54,732 nucleotides of DNA from the NCBI GenBank assembly GCA_032718475.1, contig JAUCBJ010006712.1:1-54732 (forward strand), in the 5' to 3' direction. A model generated the notes under the pieces. It ran no database searches. It saw only the letters and a program-made list of their open reading frames with translations, and had not been told where the DNA came from. A program made the position numbers and the translations under genes. Below, in pieces: positions 1 through 13,800 of this stretch. Numbering within the stretch: the stretch's first letter is position 1; each line of letters begins with the position of its first letter. The DNA is from Nemertoderma westbladi (lineage: Eukaryota; Xenacoelomorpha; Nemertodermatida; Nemertodermatidae).

Positions 1-2320
1 AGACCCAGTGGTCACAAGTCCCAGATAGACCATATTCTGTTTCGTAGGAAGTACAGGAGCTCTATACAAGACTGTAATGCATTTACACTTCGACCCTTCT
101 CCAGTGATCACTGCCTTATTGTGGCCAAGGTAAGACTTAGTCTGCGCGCTAGCAGAACAACGAATCTGCCTTGCCGCGGCATGACTGGTCCTCTCTGTTG
201 CAACAGTCAAGTGTGAGATCCAGCTTCACACTACAGCTGAGCAACAGGTATGAGGTTCTTGCCTCTGAGGCGGCAGATCACTGTGAGGGCTATACTGCCT
301 TCACAGAAGCAGTTAAGTAAGCAGCTGCAGAAACAGTTCCTGTATACCCTCGAAACAGGAAAAGGGCCCCCTGGACTGACAACAAAATCCAGAAGTGCCG
401 AAATGACCTATATAAGGCGCAGAAAGAGTCCCGACTCAAACAGACTACAGCGGGCAAGCATGCAGTTAAGGCTGCATCTAGGTCCCTGAACAGGCAGTAC
501 TATGTTAATCTACAGGAGCTAATAAACCAACAGGTTGATGCCATCAATGATGCCGACGACAGCAGGCAATCTTCCCAGGCATGGAAATCGATCAACTTGC
601 TTACTGGGCGGAAAAGCCAACCAACCACCAAGGTTAAGGCTGAATCACCAGCCGATCGCCTCAATGGTTGGAAGACCCACTTTGAAAAGCTCCTCAATAA
701 TGACAGGGTTTTGCCTGATAACTTTATAGAAGTAAAAGTGTCTGAGTCTGTACTCCCAGATATTCCCATTGGCGATATCTCCTTTGCAGAAGTGAAGGCT
801 GCTGCAAAGAGCATTAAGACCAATCGTGCCAGTGGAGTAGATGGTGTTCCCCCTGAGGTCTTTAAAATACCTGAGTGTTTAAAGCTCATCTATCCCATCA
901 TAGTAGATATGTACAGAACAACAAGAGTCCCACAAGAAATGAAAACAAATAAGTTGGTGCCAGTTCCCAAGAAGGGCAACCTAACACTCTATGGTTCTTT
1001 TCGGGGAATCTCATTGATCTCGATTGCTGCAAAGCTATACAATAGAATTATATTAAATCGCATCAGGGATCCCATTGAGAGACTGCTCCGTGGAAATCAG
1101 AATGGGTTCCGTAAAGGTCGTTGGACCATGGAACCCATTTTGGCACTTAGAAGGATAATTGAAGAGTTATCAAAAAAGAAAGACAGGCATCTGGCTGTTA
1201 TCTTTGTTGACTTCTTCAAGGCCTTTGATTCAGTCTCCCGCTCACGTATGTTCAGCATACTTTCATTATATGGGATTCCTGATGAAATTATTGCAGCAAT
1301 CAGATCAGTATACGATGGTTCGACAACATTTGTGTCTACTGTTGATGGTGACACAGAACCATTTGAAGTGTTATGGGGCGTCCTCCAGGGAGACACTCTT
1401 GCACCATTCTTGTTCATAATTGTGGTTGACTATGTTCTACGCATGTCCTTAGATCATCATAATGATGATGGGGTGATAACTCCACCTACTGGCTCCAGAA
1501 GTCGAGGAAATCCTGCCAAGTACCTAACTGATCTCGACTTTGCTGATGACTTAGGAGTACTCTCAGAATCACTAGAGGGAGCCCAACGGCTCCTCAGCTC
1601 ATTAGAACATGCTGCTTCTAGTGTTGGTCTTTTTATTAACTCCAGAAAGACCAAAATTTTGACAGTTAACTTTGAAAATTATCAGCAAGTCTCTGATCGG
1701 ATGAGCATAAGCTCAAAGGATGGTATGCTTGAGCATGTGGACGACTTCTGTTACCTGGGTTCATGGATCCGGAAGTCAGGTGAGGACCTTGAATACGTAA
1801 GGGAAAGGCATGGGCAGCATTGAATAGGCTTTCCAGGATTTGGAAGTCACCGAGAATTAATCGGAAACTTAAGGTCCGATTATTTAGAGCAGCAGTAGTT
1901 CAAGTACTCCTCTATGGGAGTCCATGCTGGGCTCTAAAGCTGCTGAGGACACCAAATCTCTGGATGGCACATTCACAAGAATGCTACGCCGGGTTCATTT
2001 GTGTCAAGTACAATGCACACATCTCCAACAAGACACTATATAACATTGGAGGTGTCTCATTGGTTCCCCCAAGCTTGACACTAGAACAAAATCGCCTCCG
2101 CTTTGCAGGACATTGCTTTCGCCGTGAGGACCAGCCAGTGCATAATCTTGTACTTTGTCAGCCTCATGGAGTGAATAAGCATGGTGGACAGCCCATGACT
2201 TTCTTGAGACGCATCTTAAAGGGCACTGGCCTTGAAGATGCGGATGATCTAGCAAATGTCATGGGTGATAGGGAGTTGTGGCGGCGCAATTTTGTCGACA
2301 AGCCGGCACAGCATTCTTAA
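1..2320 (+). pseudogene. Decayed non-LTR retrotransposon (LINE): endonuclease end plus reverse transcriptase, copy 1
   Basis: The first ~150 nt read as the C-terminal end of an APE-type endonuclease, with SQIDHIL and the SDH motif in SDHCLIVAKV. A linker follows, then a reverse transcriptase whose longest open stretch is 597-1823. RT landmarks are FVDFFKAFDSV, GVLQGDTLAPFLF and the catalytic LDFADD (FADD at 1539-1550). A C-terminal part continues at 1820-2320 (RLRFAGHCFRRED). The reading frame is broken by a frameshift near 180, an in-frame TAA at 318-320, a frameshift near 1790 and a compensating pair near 1930-1990. The catalytic aspartates are kept, but the copy cannot make one protein. 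It runs off the left edge, so its 5' extent is unknown. A second, worse-damaged copy lies in the same orientation at 46113-47349. The LINE clade was not resolved. The fragment ends about 440 bp before the HBS1L start codon. Confidence 0.88.
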
Positions 2321-2760
2321 AAATGCAGCTGCAATGCAGCATGCCGATACTGAATTATATGTTGTATAATTTTTTTGAGCCATCTGCTGTCATACATACA
2401 GACAGAACGTCAAAGCAGCAAAGTGAAGCATGACAAAAAAGGCCTACCGCCGCTACGCTAACTGGCTAACCCTGTAACCGGACTACCCCTAGCGATATCA
2501 CAGTTCCACAGTTACCGTACTGCCGTAGGCCTAGTACAGTAGTAGGCCTATCACAGTATCACGCACGTACAGACGATCTGCAGTTCTAACGTAGGCCTAT
2601 CACTGTATTACAGTATATTAAAGATTTCAGGATTTGATCCCAATCTCAGTCAGTCAAGTCTGTCAGTAGAGCAGTAGGCTAATCAAACTACTGACAGACT
2701 GAACTACAGAATTATTTTCAAGATTTCAGGATTTACGACTAACTGACTAACTAACTGACA
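2321..2760 (+). promoter_or_regulatory. Probable HBS1L promoter / 5' leader
   Basis: This gap lies between the LINE remnant and the HBS1L ATG at 2761. No coding region or clear TATA box is visible. It carries three TAGGCCTA-type words between about 2525 and 2600. The 15-mer AAGATTTCAGGATTT appears twice, about 100 bp apart. A perfect 13-bp inverted repeat lies at 2657-2669 / 2688-2700. The assignment as promoter and leader rests on position only. Confidence 0.4.
2657..2700 (+). other. 13-bp perfect stem-loop in the presumed 5' leader
   Basis: AGTCTGTCAGTAG (2657-2669) is the exact reverse complement of CTACTGACAGACT (2688-2700), with an 18-nt loop. It sits 60 nt upstream of the HBS1L start codon. 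If transcribed it would form a stable hairpin close to the initiator. It could equally be the remnant of a small palindromic insertion. Confidence 0.5.
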
Positions 2761-3727
2761 ATGTCGCGTCACAGAGATATCCGTAACGCAGCGTACAGCG
2801 AGGAATACGCTGTTAGCTACGATGACGAGTACGGTTTGTCCGTTCCCGATTGCGACTACGCAATTTCTCCGCTAACGGCGCAACAGTTCCTCCTGTCTCG
2901 CAGCGTCGACAAACGACCGAATTTATCCAACTTTATCGACGGCGTTGACTCCCGAGGGATCCAACCGTCACGCATCGAATCCCCGCGGAACTCGTTAGAT
3001 GACGATCTCTCCGACCCGCTCGCTGAATCCCTGGACCTCCGCAGTCTTGGACTCAACGACGCGGAGTTCGCTCGCCTTATGGAAGGCTTGGATGAACTCG
3101 GTTCCATCGTCGGCGACACCATCCCGGAGAGCGTGTTGGTTAGAACTCTACTCGAATGTAACTACAACACGGAGCGAGCGATCGACTCGCTACATAATCC
3201 GAGTCCCACTGGCCGCGTGTTTCCAAACGACCCGCTAGGTCCGTCAGCCAGAGACTCCGTAGGTCGAGGGCGAAAGATTGGCGAAGTAGGGCGCGGCGTG
3301 GGCATAGTAGGGCGCGGTCTGAGCGTTGAGGGGCGTGTACTAGGTCCTGTGCCCATGGAAGAAGACGGATTATTGCCGGATACCGTGGCATCCAATGGGA
3401 ATCTGCCCGAACACCACGACGCAAAACCACATATAAACGGCGGTATAACCGCTTCTGTCGCCGCGATTAAAATCGACTCGGATGGTCCGAAACTTCCGGA
3501 GAGTCAACTGAAATGTTCCGGGGCCCCGGATACCGTGGTCAAACCGAAACTAGCTACTAGAGATGCCCCGCCGGCGAATCCGAAACCACGGGAACCTCGG
3601 GGCGGGAAGGGGTTGCTAAACCTTGTTGTGATCGGTCACGTGGACGCCGGGAAGAGCACGTTAATGGGTCACGTGCTGTACCAGCTGGGATGCGTTAATA
3701 AGAAGACAATGCATAAGTACGAGACAG
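2761..3727 (+). CDS. HBS1L: HBS1-like translational GTPase, coding exon 1
   Basis: HBS1L binds Pelota/Dom34 and, as an eRF3/EF1A-family GTPase, delivers it to stalled ribosomes for no-go and non-stop decay in the cytoplasm. This exon gives residues 1-322 plus the first base of codon 323. The start MSRHRDIRNAAYSEEY and the following ISPLTAQQFL.SR resemble the N-terminus of animal HBS1L. A helical HBS1_N-like region lies at about 98-146. A low-complexity G/R-rich linker follows, then the G1 P-loop GHVDAGKST at 292-300. The exon ends in HKYET plus one base. Splicing to 38695 gives HKYETESRK, matching the family's HKYE-x-ESKK segment. The last 67 bp (3661-3727) are the first copy of the 84-bp array. 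The exon is GC- and CpG-rich compared with its flanks. Starting at 2761 preserves the conserved N-terminus. Confidence 0.95.
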
Positions 3728-3736
3728 GTAGGTGGT
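3728..3736 (+). promoter_or_regulatory. HBS1L 5' splice site in array unit 1 (AG|GTAGGTGGT)
   Basis: The sequence GAGACAG|GTAGGT is a good match to a metazoan donor. Cutting here and joining at 38695 keeps frame (phase 1) and restores the conserved HKYE-x-ES junction. Identical donors recur at 3812 and 3896, and then in most later units. Only the donors at 3728, 3812 and 3896 precede the first frame-breaking unit, so only these give full-length HBS1L, with 0, 28 or 56 extra residues. Which one is used cannot be told from DNA. Confidence 0.8.
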
Positions 3737-6700
3737 GTGTTCGGTTAATGGGTCACGTGTTGTACCAGCTGGGATGCGTTAATAAGAAGACAATGCATAA
3801 GTACGAGACAGGTAGGTGGTGTGTTCGGTTAATGGGTCACGTGTTGTACCAGCTGGGATGCGTTAATATGAAGACAATAAATAAGTACGAGACAGGTAGG
3901 TGGTGTGTTGTACCAGCTGGGATGCGTTCATAAGAAGACAATGCATAAGTACGAGACAGGTAGGTGGTGTGTTCGGTTAATGGGTCACGTGCTGTTCCAG
4001 CTGGGATGCGTTAATATGAAGACAATAAATAAGTACGAGACAGGTAGGTGGTGTGTTGTACCAGCTGGGATGCGTTCATAAGAAGACAATGCATAAGTAC
4101 GAGACAGGTAGGTGGTGTGTTCGGTTAATGGGTCACGTGTTGTACCAGCTGGGATGCGTTAATAAGAAGATAATGCATAAGTACGAGACAGGTAGGTGGT
4201 GTGTTCGGTTAATGGGTCACGTGTTGTACCAGCTGGGATGCGTTAATAAGAAGACAATAAATAAGTACGAGACAGGTAGGTGGTGTGTTCAGTTAATGGG
4301 TCACGTGTTGTACCAGCTGGGATGCGTTAATATGAAGACAATGCATAAGTACGAGACAGGTAGGTGGTGTGTTCGGTTAATGGGTCACGTGTTGTACCAG
4401 CTGGGATGCGTTCATAAGAAGACAATGCATAAGTACGAGACAGGTAGGTGGTGTGTTCGGTTAATGGGTCACGTGTTGTACCAGCTGGGATGCGTTAATA
4501 AGAAGACAATAAATAAGTACGAGACAGGTAGGTGGTGTGTTCGGTTAATGGGTCACGTGTTGTACCAGCTGGGATGCGTTCATAAGAAGACAATAAATAA
4601 GTACGAGACAGGTAGGTGGTGTGTTCGGTTAATGGGTCACGTGTTGTACCAGCTGGGATGCGTTAATAAGAAGACAATAAATAAGTACGAGACAGGTAGG
4701 TGGTGTGTTCGGTTAATGGGTCACGCACGTGTTGTACCAGCTGGGATGCGTTAATAAGAAGACAATAAATAAGTACGAGACAGGTAGGTGGTGTGTTCGG
4801 TTAATGGGTCACGTGTTGTACCAGCTGGGATGCGTTCATAAGAAGACAATAAATAAGTACGAGACAGGTAGGTGGTGTGTTCGGTTAATGGGTCACGTGT
4901 TGTACCAGCTGGGATGCGTTCATAAGAAGACAATAAATAAGTACGAGACAGGTAGGTGGTGTGTTCAGTTAATGGGTCACGTGTTGTACCAGCTGGGATG
5001 CGTTAATAAGAAGACAATAAATAAGTACGAGACAGGTAGGTGGTGTGTTCGGTTAATGGGTCACGTGTTGTACCAGCTGGGATGCGTTCATAAGAAGACA
5101 ATAAATAAGTACGAGACAGGTAGGTGGTGTGTTCGGTTAATGGGTCACGTGTTGTACCAGCTGGGATGCGTTCATAAGAAGACAATAAATAAGTACGAGA
5201 CAGGTAGGTGGTGTGTTCAGTTAATGGGTCACGTGTTGTACCAGCTGGGATGCGTTCATAAGAAGACAATAAATAAGTACGAGACAGGTAGGTGGTGTGT
5301 TCGGTTAATGGGTCACGTGTTGTACCAGCTGGGATGCGTTAATATGAAGACAATAAATAAGTACGAGACAGGTAGGTGGTGTGTTCGGTTAATGGGTCAC
5401 GTGTTGTACCAGCTGGGATGCGTTCATAAGAAGACAATAAATAAGTACGAGACAGGTAGGTGGTGTGTTCGGTTAATGGGTCACGTGTTGTACCAGCTGG
5501 GATGCGTTCATAAGAAGACAATAAATAAGTACGAGACAGGTAGGTGGTGTGTTCAGTTAATGGGTCACGTGTTGTACCAGCTGGGATGCGTTCATAAGAA
5601 GACAATAAATAAGTACGAGACAGGTAGGTGGTGTGTTCGGTTAATGGGTCACGTGTTGTACCAGCTGGGATGCGTTAATATGAAGACAATAAATAAGTAC
5701 GAGACAGGTAGGTGGTGTGTTTGGTTAATGGGTCACGTGTTGTACCAGCTGGGATGCGTTAATAAGAAGACAATGCATAAGTACGAGACAGGTAGGTGGT
5801 GTGTTCGGTTAATGGGTCACGTGTTGTACCAGCTGGGATGCGTTAATAAGAAGACAATGCATAAGTACGAGACAGGTAGGTGGTGTGTTCGGTTAATGGG
5901 TCACGTGTTGTACCAGCTGGGATGCGTTAATATGAAGACAATGCATAAGTACGAGACAGGTAGGTGGTGTGTTCGGTTAATGGGTCACGTGTTGTACCAG
6001 CTGGGATGCGTTAATATGAAGACAATGCATAAGTACGAGACAGGTAGGTGGTGTGTTCGGTTAATGGGTCACGTGTTGTACCAGCTGGGATGCGTTCATA
6101 AGAAGACAATAAATAAGTACGAGACAGGTAGGTGGTGTGTTCGGTTAATGGGTCACGTGTTGTACCAGCTGGGATGCGTTAATATGAAGACAATAAATAA
6201 GTACGAGACAGGTAGGTGGTGTGTTCGGTTAATGGGTCACGTGTTGTACCAGCTGGGATGCGTTAATAAGAAGACAATAAATAAGTACGAGACAGGTAGG
6301 TGGTGTGTTCGGTTAATGGGTCACGTGTTGTACCAGCTGGGATGCGTTCATAAGAAGACAATGCATAAGTACGAGACAGATAGGTGGTGTGTTCGGTTAA
6401 TGGGTCACGTGTTGTACCAGCTGGGATGCGTTCATAAGAAGACAATGCATAAGTACGAGACAGGTAGGTGGTGTGTTCGGTTAATGGGTCACGTGTTGTA
6501 CCAGCTGGGATGCGTTAATAAGAAGACAATGCATAAGTACGAGACAGGTAGGTGGTGTGTTCGGTTAATGGGTCACGTGTTGTACCAGCTGGGATGCGTT
6601 AATAAGAAGACAATAAATAAGTACGAGACAGGTAGGTGGTGTGTTCAGTTAATGGGTCACGTGTTGTACCAGCTGGGATGCGTTCATAAGAAGACAATAA

Positions 6701-9700
6701 ATAAGTACGAGACAGGTAGGTGGTGTGTTCAGTTAATGGGTCACGTGTTGTACCAGCTGGGATGCGTTCATAAGAAGACAATAAATAAGTACGAGACAGG
6801 TAGGTGGTGTGTTCGGTTAATGGGTCACGTGTTGTACCAGCTGGGATGCGTTAATAAGAAGATAATGCATAAGTACGAGACAGGTAGGTGGTGTGTTCGG
6901 TTAATGGGTCACGTGTTGTACCAGCTGGGATGCGTTAATAAGAAGACAATAAATAAGTACGAGACAGGTAGGTGGTGTGTTCAGTTAATGGGTCACGTGT
7001 TGTACCAGCTGGGATGCGTTCATAAGAAGACAATAAATAAGTACGAGACAGGTAGGTGGTGTGTTCGGTTAATGGGTCACGTGCTGTACCAGCTGGGATG
7101 CGTTAATAAGAAAACAATGCATAAGTACGAGACAGGTAGGTGGTGTGTTCGGTTAATGGGTCACGTGTTGTACCAGCTGGGATGCGTTAATATGAAGACA
7201 ATAAATAAGTACGAGACAGGTAGGTGGTGTGTTCGGTTAATGGGTCACGTGTTGTACCAGCTGGGATGCGTTCATAAGAAGACAATGCATAAGTACGAGA
7301 CAGGTGTAGGTGGTGTGTTCGGTTAATGGGTCACGTGTTGTACCAGCTGGGATGCGTTAATATGAAGACAATAAATAAGTACGAGACAGGTAGGTGGTGT
7401 GTTCGGTTAATGGGTCACGTGTTGTACCAGCTGGGATGCGTTCATAAGAAGACAATGCATAAGTACGAGACAGGTGTAGGTGGTGTGTTCGGTTAATGGG
7501 TCACGTGTTGTACCAGCTGGGATGCGTTAATATGAAGACAATAAATAAGTACGAGACAGGTAGGTGGTGTGTTCGGTTAATGGGTCACGTGTTGTACCAG
7601 CTGGGATGCGTTCATAAGAAGACAATGCATAAGTACGAGACAGGTAGGTGGTGTGTTCGGTTAATGGGTCACGTGTTGTACCAGCTGGGATGCGTTAATA
7701 AGAAGACAATGCATAAGTACGAGACAGGTAGGTGGTGTGTTCGGTTAATGGGTCACGTGTTGTACCAGCTGGGATGCGTTAATAAGAAGACAATGCATAA
7801 GTACGAGACAGGTAGGTGGTGTGTTCGGTTAATGGGTCACGTGTTGTACCAGCTGGGATGCGTTCATAAGAAGACAATGCATAAGTACGAGACAGGTAGG
7901 TGGTGTGTTCGGTTAATGGGTCACGTGTTGTACCAGCTGGGATGCGTTAATAAGAAGACAATGCATAAGTACGAGACAGGTAGGTGGTGTGTTCGGTTAA
8001 TGGGTCACGTGTTGTACCAGCTGGGATGCGTTCATAAGAAGACAATGCATAAGTACGAGACAGGTAGGTGGTGTGTTCGGTTAATGGGTCACGTGTTGTA
8101 CCAGCTGGGATGCGTTAATATGACGACAATGCATAAGTACGAGACAGGTAGGTGGTGTGTTCGGTTAATGGGTCACGTGTTGTACCAGCTGGGATGCGTT
8201 CATAAGAAGACAATGCATAAGTACGAGACAGGTAGGTGGTGTGTTCGGTTAATGGGTCACGTGTTGTACCAGCTGGGATGCGTTAATAAGAAGACAATGC
8301 ATAAGTACGAGACAGGTAGGTGGTGTGTTCGGTTAATGGGTCACGTGTTGTACCAGCTGGGATGCGTTAATAAGAAGACAATGCATAAGTACGAGACAGG
8401 TAGGTGGTGTGTTCGGTTAATGGGTCACGTGTTGTACCAGCTGGGATGCGTTAATAAGAAGACAATGCATAAGTACGAGACAGGTAGGTGGTGTGTTCGG
8501 TTAATGGGTCACGTGTTGTACCAGCTGGGATGCGTTAATAAGAAGACAATGCATAAGTACGAGACAGGTAGGTGGTGTGTTCGGTTAATGGGTCACGTGT
8601 TGTACCAGCTGGGATGCGTTAATAAGAAGACAATGCATAAGTACGAGACAGGTAGGTGGTGTGTTCGGTTAATGGGTCACGTGTTGTACCAGCTGGGATG
8701 CGTTAATAAGAAGACAATGCATAAGTACGAGACAGGTAGGTGGTGTGTTCGGTTAATGGGTCACGTGTTGTACCAGCTGGGATGCGTTAATAAGAAGACA
8801 ATGCATAAGTACGAGACAGGTAGGTGGTGTGTTCGGTTAATGGGTCACGTGTTGTACCAGCTGGGATGCGTTAATAAGAAGACAATGCATAAGTACGAGA
8901 CAGGTAGGTGGTGTGTTCGGTTAATGGGTCACGTGTTGTACCAGCTGGGATGCGTTAATAAGAAGACAATGCATAAGTACGAGACAGGTAGGTGGTGTGT
9001 TCGGTTAATGGGTCACGTGTTGTACCAGCTGGGATGCGTTAATAAGAAGACAATGCATAAGTACGAGACAGGTAGGTGGTGTGTTCGGTTAATGGGTCAC
9101 GTGTTGTACCAGCTGGGATGCGTTAATAAGAAGACAATGCATAAGTACGAGACAGGTAGGTGGTGTGTTCGGTTAATGGGTCACGTGTTGTACCAGCTGG
9201 GATGCGTTAATAAGAAGACAATGCATAAGTACGAGACAGGTAGGTGGTGTGTTCGGTTAATGGGTCACGTGTTGTACCAGCTGGGATGCGTTAATAAGAA
9301 GACAATGCATAAGTACGAGACAGGTAGGTGGTGTGTTCGGTTAATGGGTCACGTGTTGTACCAGCTGGGATGCGTTAATAAGAAGACAATGCATAAGTAC
9401 GAGACAGGTAGGTGGTGTGTTCGGTTAATGGGTCACGTGTTGTACCAGCTGGGATGCGTTAATAAGAAGACAATGCATAAGTACGAGACAGGTAGGTGGT
9501 GTGTTCGGTTAATGGGTCACGTGTTGTACCAGCTGGGATGCGTTAATAAGAAGACAATGCATAAGTACGAGACAGGTAGGTGGTGTGTTCGGTTAATGGG
9601 TCACGTGTTGTACCAGCTGGGATGCGTTAATAAGAAGACAATGCATAAGTACGAGACAGGTAGGTGGTGTGTTCGGTTAATGGGTCACGTGTTGTACCAG

Positions 9701-12619
9701 CTGGGATGCGTTAATAAGAAGACAATGCATAAGTACGAGACAGGTAGGTGGTGTGTTCGGTTAATGGGTCACGTGTTGTACCAGCTGGGATGCGTTAATA
9801 AGAAGACAATGCATAAGTACGAGACAGGTAGGTGGTGTGTTCGGTTAATGGGTCACGTGTTGTACCAGCTGGGATGCGTTAATAAGAAGACAATGCATAA
9901 GTACGAGACAGGTAGGTGGTGTGTTCGGTTAATGGGTCACGTGTTGTACCAGCTGGGATGCGTTCATAAGAAGACAATGCATAAGTACGAGACAGGTAGG
10001 TGGTGTGTTCGGTTAATGGGTCACGTGTTGTACCAGCTGGGATGCGTTAATAAGAAGACAATGCATAAGTACGAGACAGGTAGGTGGTGTGTTCGGTTAA
10101 TGGGTCACGTGTTGTACCAGCTGGGATGCGTTAATAAGAAGACAATGCATAAGTACGAGACAGGTAGGTGGTGTGTTCGGTTAATGGGTCACGTGTTGTA
10201 CCAGCTGGGATGCGTTAATAAGAAGACAATGCATAAGTACGAGACAGGTAGGTGGTGTGTTCGGTTAATGGGTCACGTGTTGTACCAGCTGGGATGCGTT
10301 AATAAGAAGACAATGCATAAGTACGAGACAGGTAGGTGGTGTGTTCGGTTAATGGGTCACGTGTTGTACCAGCTGGGATGCGTTAATAAGAAGACAATGC
10401 ATAAGTACGAGACAGGTAGGTGGTGTGTTCGGTTAATGGGTCACGTGTTGTACCAGCTGGGATGCGTTAATAAGAAGACAATGCATAAGTACGAGACAGG
10501 TAGGTGGTGTGTTCGGTTAATGGGTCACGTGTTGTACCAGCTGGGATGCGTTAATAAGAAGACAATGCATAAGTACGAGACAGGTAGGTGGTGTGTTCGG
10601 TTAATGGGTCACGTGTTGTACCAGCTGGGATGCGTTAATAAGAAGACAATGCATAAGTACGAGACAGGTAGGTGGTGTGTTCGGTTAATGGGTCACGTGT
10701 TGTACCAGCTGGGATGCGTTAATAAGAAGACAATGCATAAGTACGAGACAGGTAGGTGGTGTGTTCGGTTAATGGGTCACGTGTTGTACCAGCTGGGATG
10801 CGTTAATAAGAAGACAATGCATAAGTACGAGACAGGTAGGTGGTGTGTTCGGTTAATGGGTCACGTGTTGTACCAGCTGGGATGCGTTAATAAGAAGACA
10901 ATGCATAAGTACGAGACAGGTAGGTGGTGTGTTCGGTTAATGGGTCACGTGTTGTACCAGCTGGGATGCGTTCATAAGAAGACAATGCATAAGTACGAGA
11001 CAGGTAGGTGGTGTGTTCAGTTAATGGGTCACGTGTTGTACCAGCTGGGATGCGTTAATAAGAAGACAATGCATAAGTACGAGACAGGTAGGTGGTGTGT
11101 TCGGTTAATGGGTCACGTGTTGTACCAGCTGGGATGCGTTAATAAGAAGACAATGCATAAGTACGAGACAGGTAGGTGGTGTGTTCGGTTAATGGGTCAC
11201 GTGTTGTACCAGCTGGGATGCGTTAATAAGAAGACAATGCATAAGTACGAGACAGGTAGGTGGTGTGTTCGGTTAATGGGTCACGTGTTGTACCAGCTGG
11301 GATGCGTTAATAAGAAGACAATGCATAAGTACGAGACAGGTAGGTGGTGTGTTCAGTTAATGGGTCACGTGTTGTACCAGCTGGGATGCGTTAATAAGAA
11401 GACAATGCATAAGTACGAGACAGGTAGGTGGTGTGTTCGGTTAATGGGTCACGTGTTGTACCAGCTGGGATGCGTTAATAAGAAGACAATGCATAAGTAC
11501 GAGACAGGTAGGTGGTGTGTTCGGTTAATGGGTCACGCACGTGTTGTACCAGCTGGGATGCGATAATAAGAAGACAATGCATAAGTACGAGACAGGTAGG
11601 TGGTGTGTTCGGTTAATGGGTCACGTGTTGTACCAGCTGGGATGCGTTCATAAGAAGACAATGCATAAGTACGAGACAGGTAGGTGGTGTGTTCGGTTAA
11701 TGGGTCACGTGTTGTACCAGCTGGGATGCGTTAATATGAAGACAATAAATAAGTACGAGACAGGTAGGTGGTGTGTTCGGTTAATGGGTCACGTGTTGTA
11801 CCAGCTGGGATGCGTTCATAAGAAGACAATGCATAAGTACGAGACAGGTAGGTGGTGTGTTCGGTTAATGGGTCACGTGTTGTACCAGCTGGGATGCGTT
11901 AATATGAAGACAATAAATAAGTACGAGACAGGTAGGTGGTGTGTTCGGTTAATGGGTCAGGTGTTGTACCAGCTGGGATGCGATAATAAGAAGACAATGC
12001 ATAAGTACGAGACAGGTAGGTGGTGTGTTCGGTTAATGGGTCACGTGTTGTACCAGCTGGGATGCGTTCATAAGAAGACAATGCATAAGTACGAGACAGG
12101 TAGGTGGTGTGTTCGGTTAATGGGTCACGTGTTGTACCAGCTGGGATGCGTTAATATGAAGACAATAAATAAGTACGAGACAGGTAGGTGGTGTGTTCGG
12201 TTAATGGGTCACGTGTTGTACCAGCTGGGATGCGTTAATATGAAGACAATAAATAAGTACGAGACAGGTAGGTGGTGTGTTCGGTTAATGGGTCACGTGT
12301 TGTACCAGCTGGGATGCGTTAATATGAAGACAATGCATAAGTACGAGACAGGTAGGTGGTGTGTTCGGTTAATGGGTCACGTGTTGTACCAGCTGGGATG
12401 CGTTCATAAGAAGACAATGCATAAGTACGAGACAGGTAGGTGGTGTGTTCGGTTAATGGGTCACGTGTTGTACCAGCTGGGATGCGTTAATATGAAGACA
12501 ATAAATAAGTACGAGACAGGTAGGTGGTGTGTTCGGTTAATGGGTCACGTGTTGTACCAGCTGGGATGCGTTAATAAGAAGACAATGCATAAGTACGAGA
12601 CGGGTAGGTGGTGTGTTCG

Positions 12620-13800
12620 GTTAATGGGTCAGGTGTTGTACCAGCTGGGATGCGATAATAAGAAGACAATGCATAAGTACGAGATAGGTAGGTGGTGTGT
12701 TCGGTTAATGGGTCACGTGTTGTACCAGCTGGGATGCGTTCATAAGAAGACAATGCATAAGTACGAGATAGGTAGGTGGTGTGTTCGGTTAATGGGTCAC
12801 GTGTTGTACCAGCTGGGATGCGTTAATAAGAAGACAATGCATAAGTACGAGACAGGTAGGTGGTGTGTTCAGTTAATGGGTCACGTGTTGTACCAGCTGG
12901 GATGCGTTAATAAGAAGACAATGCATAAGTACGAGATAGGTAGGTGGTGTGTTCGGTTAATGGGTCACGTGTTGTACCAGCTGGGATGCGTTAATAAGAA
13001 GACAATGCATAAGTACGAGATAGGTAGGTGGTGTGTTCGGTTAATGGGTCACGTGTTGTACCAGCTGGGAGGCGTTCATAAGAAGACAATGCATAAGTAC
13101 GAGATAGGTAGGTGGTGTGTTCGGTTAATGGGTCACGTGTTGTACCAGCTGGGATGCGTTCATAAGAAGACAATGCATAAGTACGAGACAGGTAGGTGGT
13201 GTGTTCGGTTAATGGGTCACGTGTTGTACCAGCTGGGATGCGTTCATAAGAAGACAATGCATAAGTACGAGACAGGTAGGTGGTGTGTTCGGTTAATGGG
13301 TCACGTGTTGTACCAGCTGGGATGCGTTAATAAGATGACAATGCATAAGTACGAGACAGGTAGGTGGTGTGTTCGGTTAATGGGTCACGTGTTGTACCAG
13401 CTGGGATGCGTTAATAAGAAGACAATGCATAAGTACGAGACAGGTAGGCGGTGTGTTCGGTTAATGGGTCACGTGTTGTACCAGCTGGGATGCGTTCATA
13501 AGAAGACAATGCATAAGTACGAGACAGGTAGGTGGTGTGTTCAGTTAATGGGTCACGTGTTGTACCAGCTGGGATGCGTTAATATGAAGACAATGCATAA
13601 GTACGAGACAGGTAGGTGGTGTGTTCGGTTAATGGGTCAGGTGTTGTACCAGCTGGGATGCGTTCATAAGAAGACAATGCATAAGTACGAGACAGGTAGG
13701 TGGTGTGTTCGGTTAATGGGTCACGTGTTGTACCAGCTGGGATGCGTTCATAAGAAGACAATGCATAAGTACGAGACAGGTAGGTGGTGTGTTCGGTTAA
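12620..13800 (+). repeat. Variant-marked array block, copy 1 (related block at about 17680-18760)
   Basis: An ordered run of rare variants marks this block. It starts with a CAGGTG-plus-GATAATAAG unit and continues with several GAGATAG units, one GGGAGGCG unit, one AAGATGACA unit, one GTAGGCGGTG unit and another CAGGTG unit. The same order recurs at about 17680-18760. The first marker is offset by 5057 bp and the GGGAGGCG marker by 4889 bp. The difference of 168 bp means two units were gained or lost between copies. This is block duplication inside the array followed by unit-level indels. Confidence 0.8.

Noticed and set aside
250-489. 79-codon frame inside the LINE remnant
   Set aside because: Another frame over the same bases shows the LINE linker, with a stop at 318-320. 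This one is a shadow.
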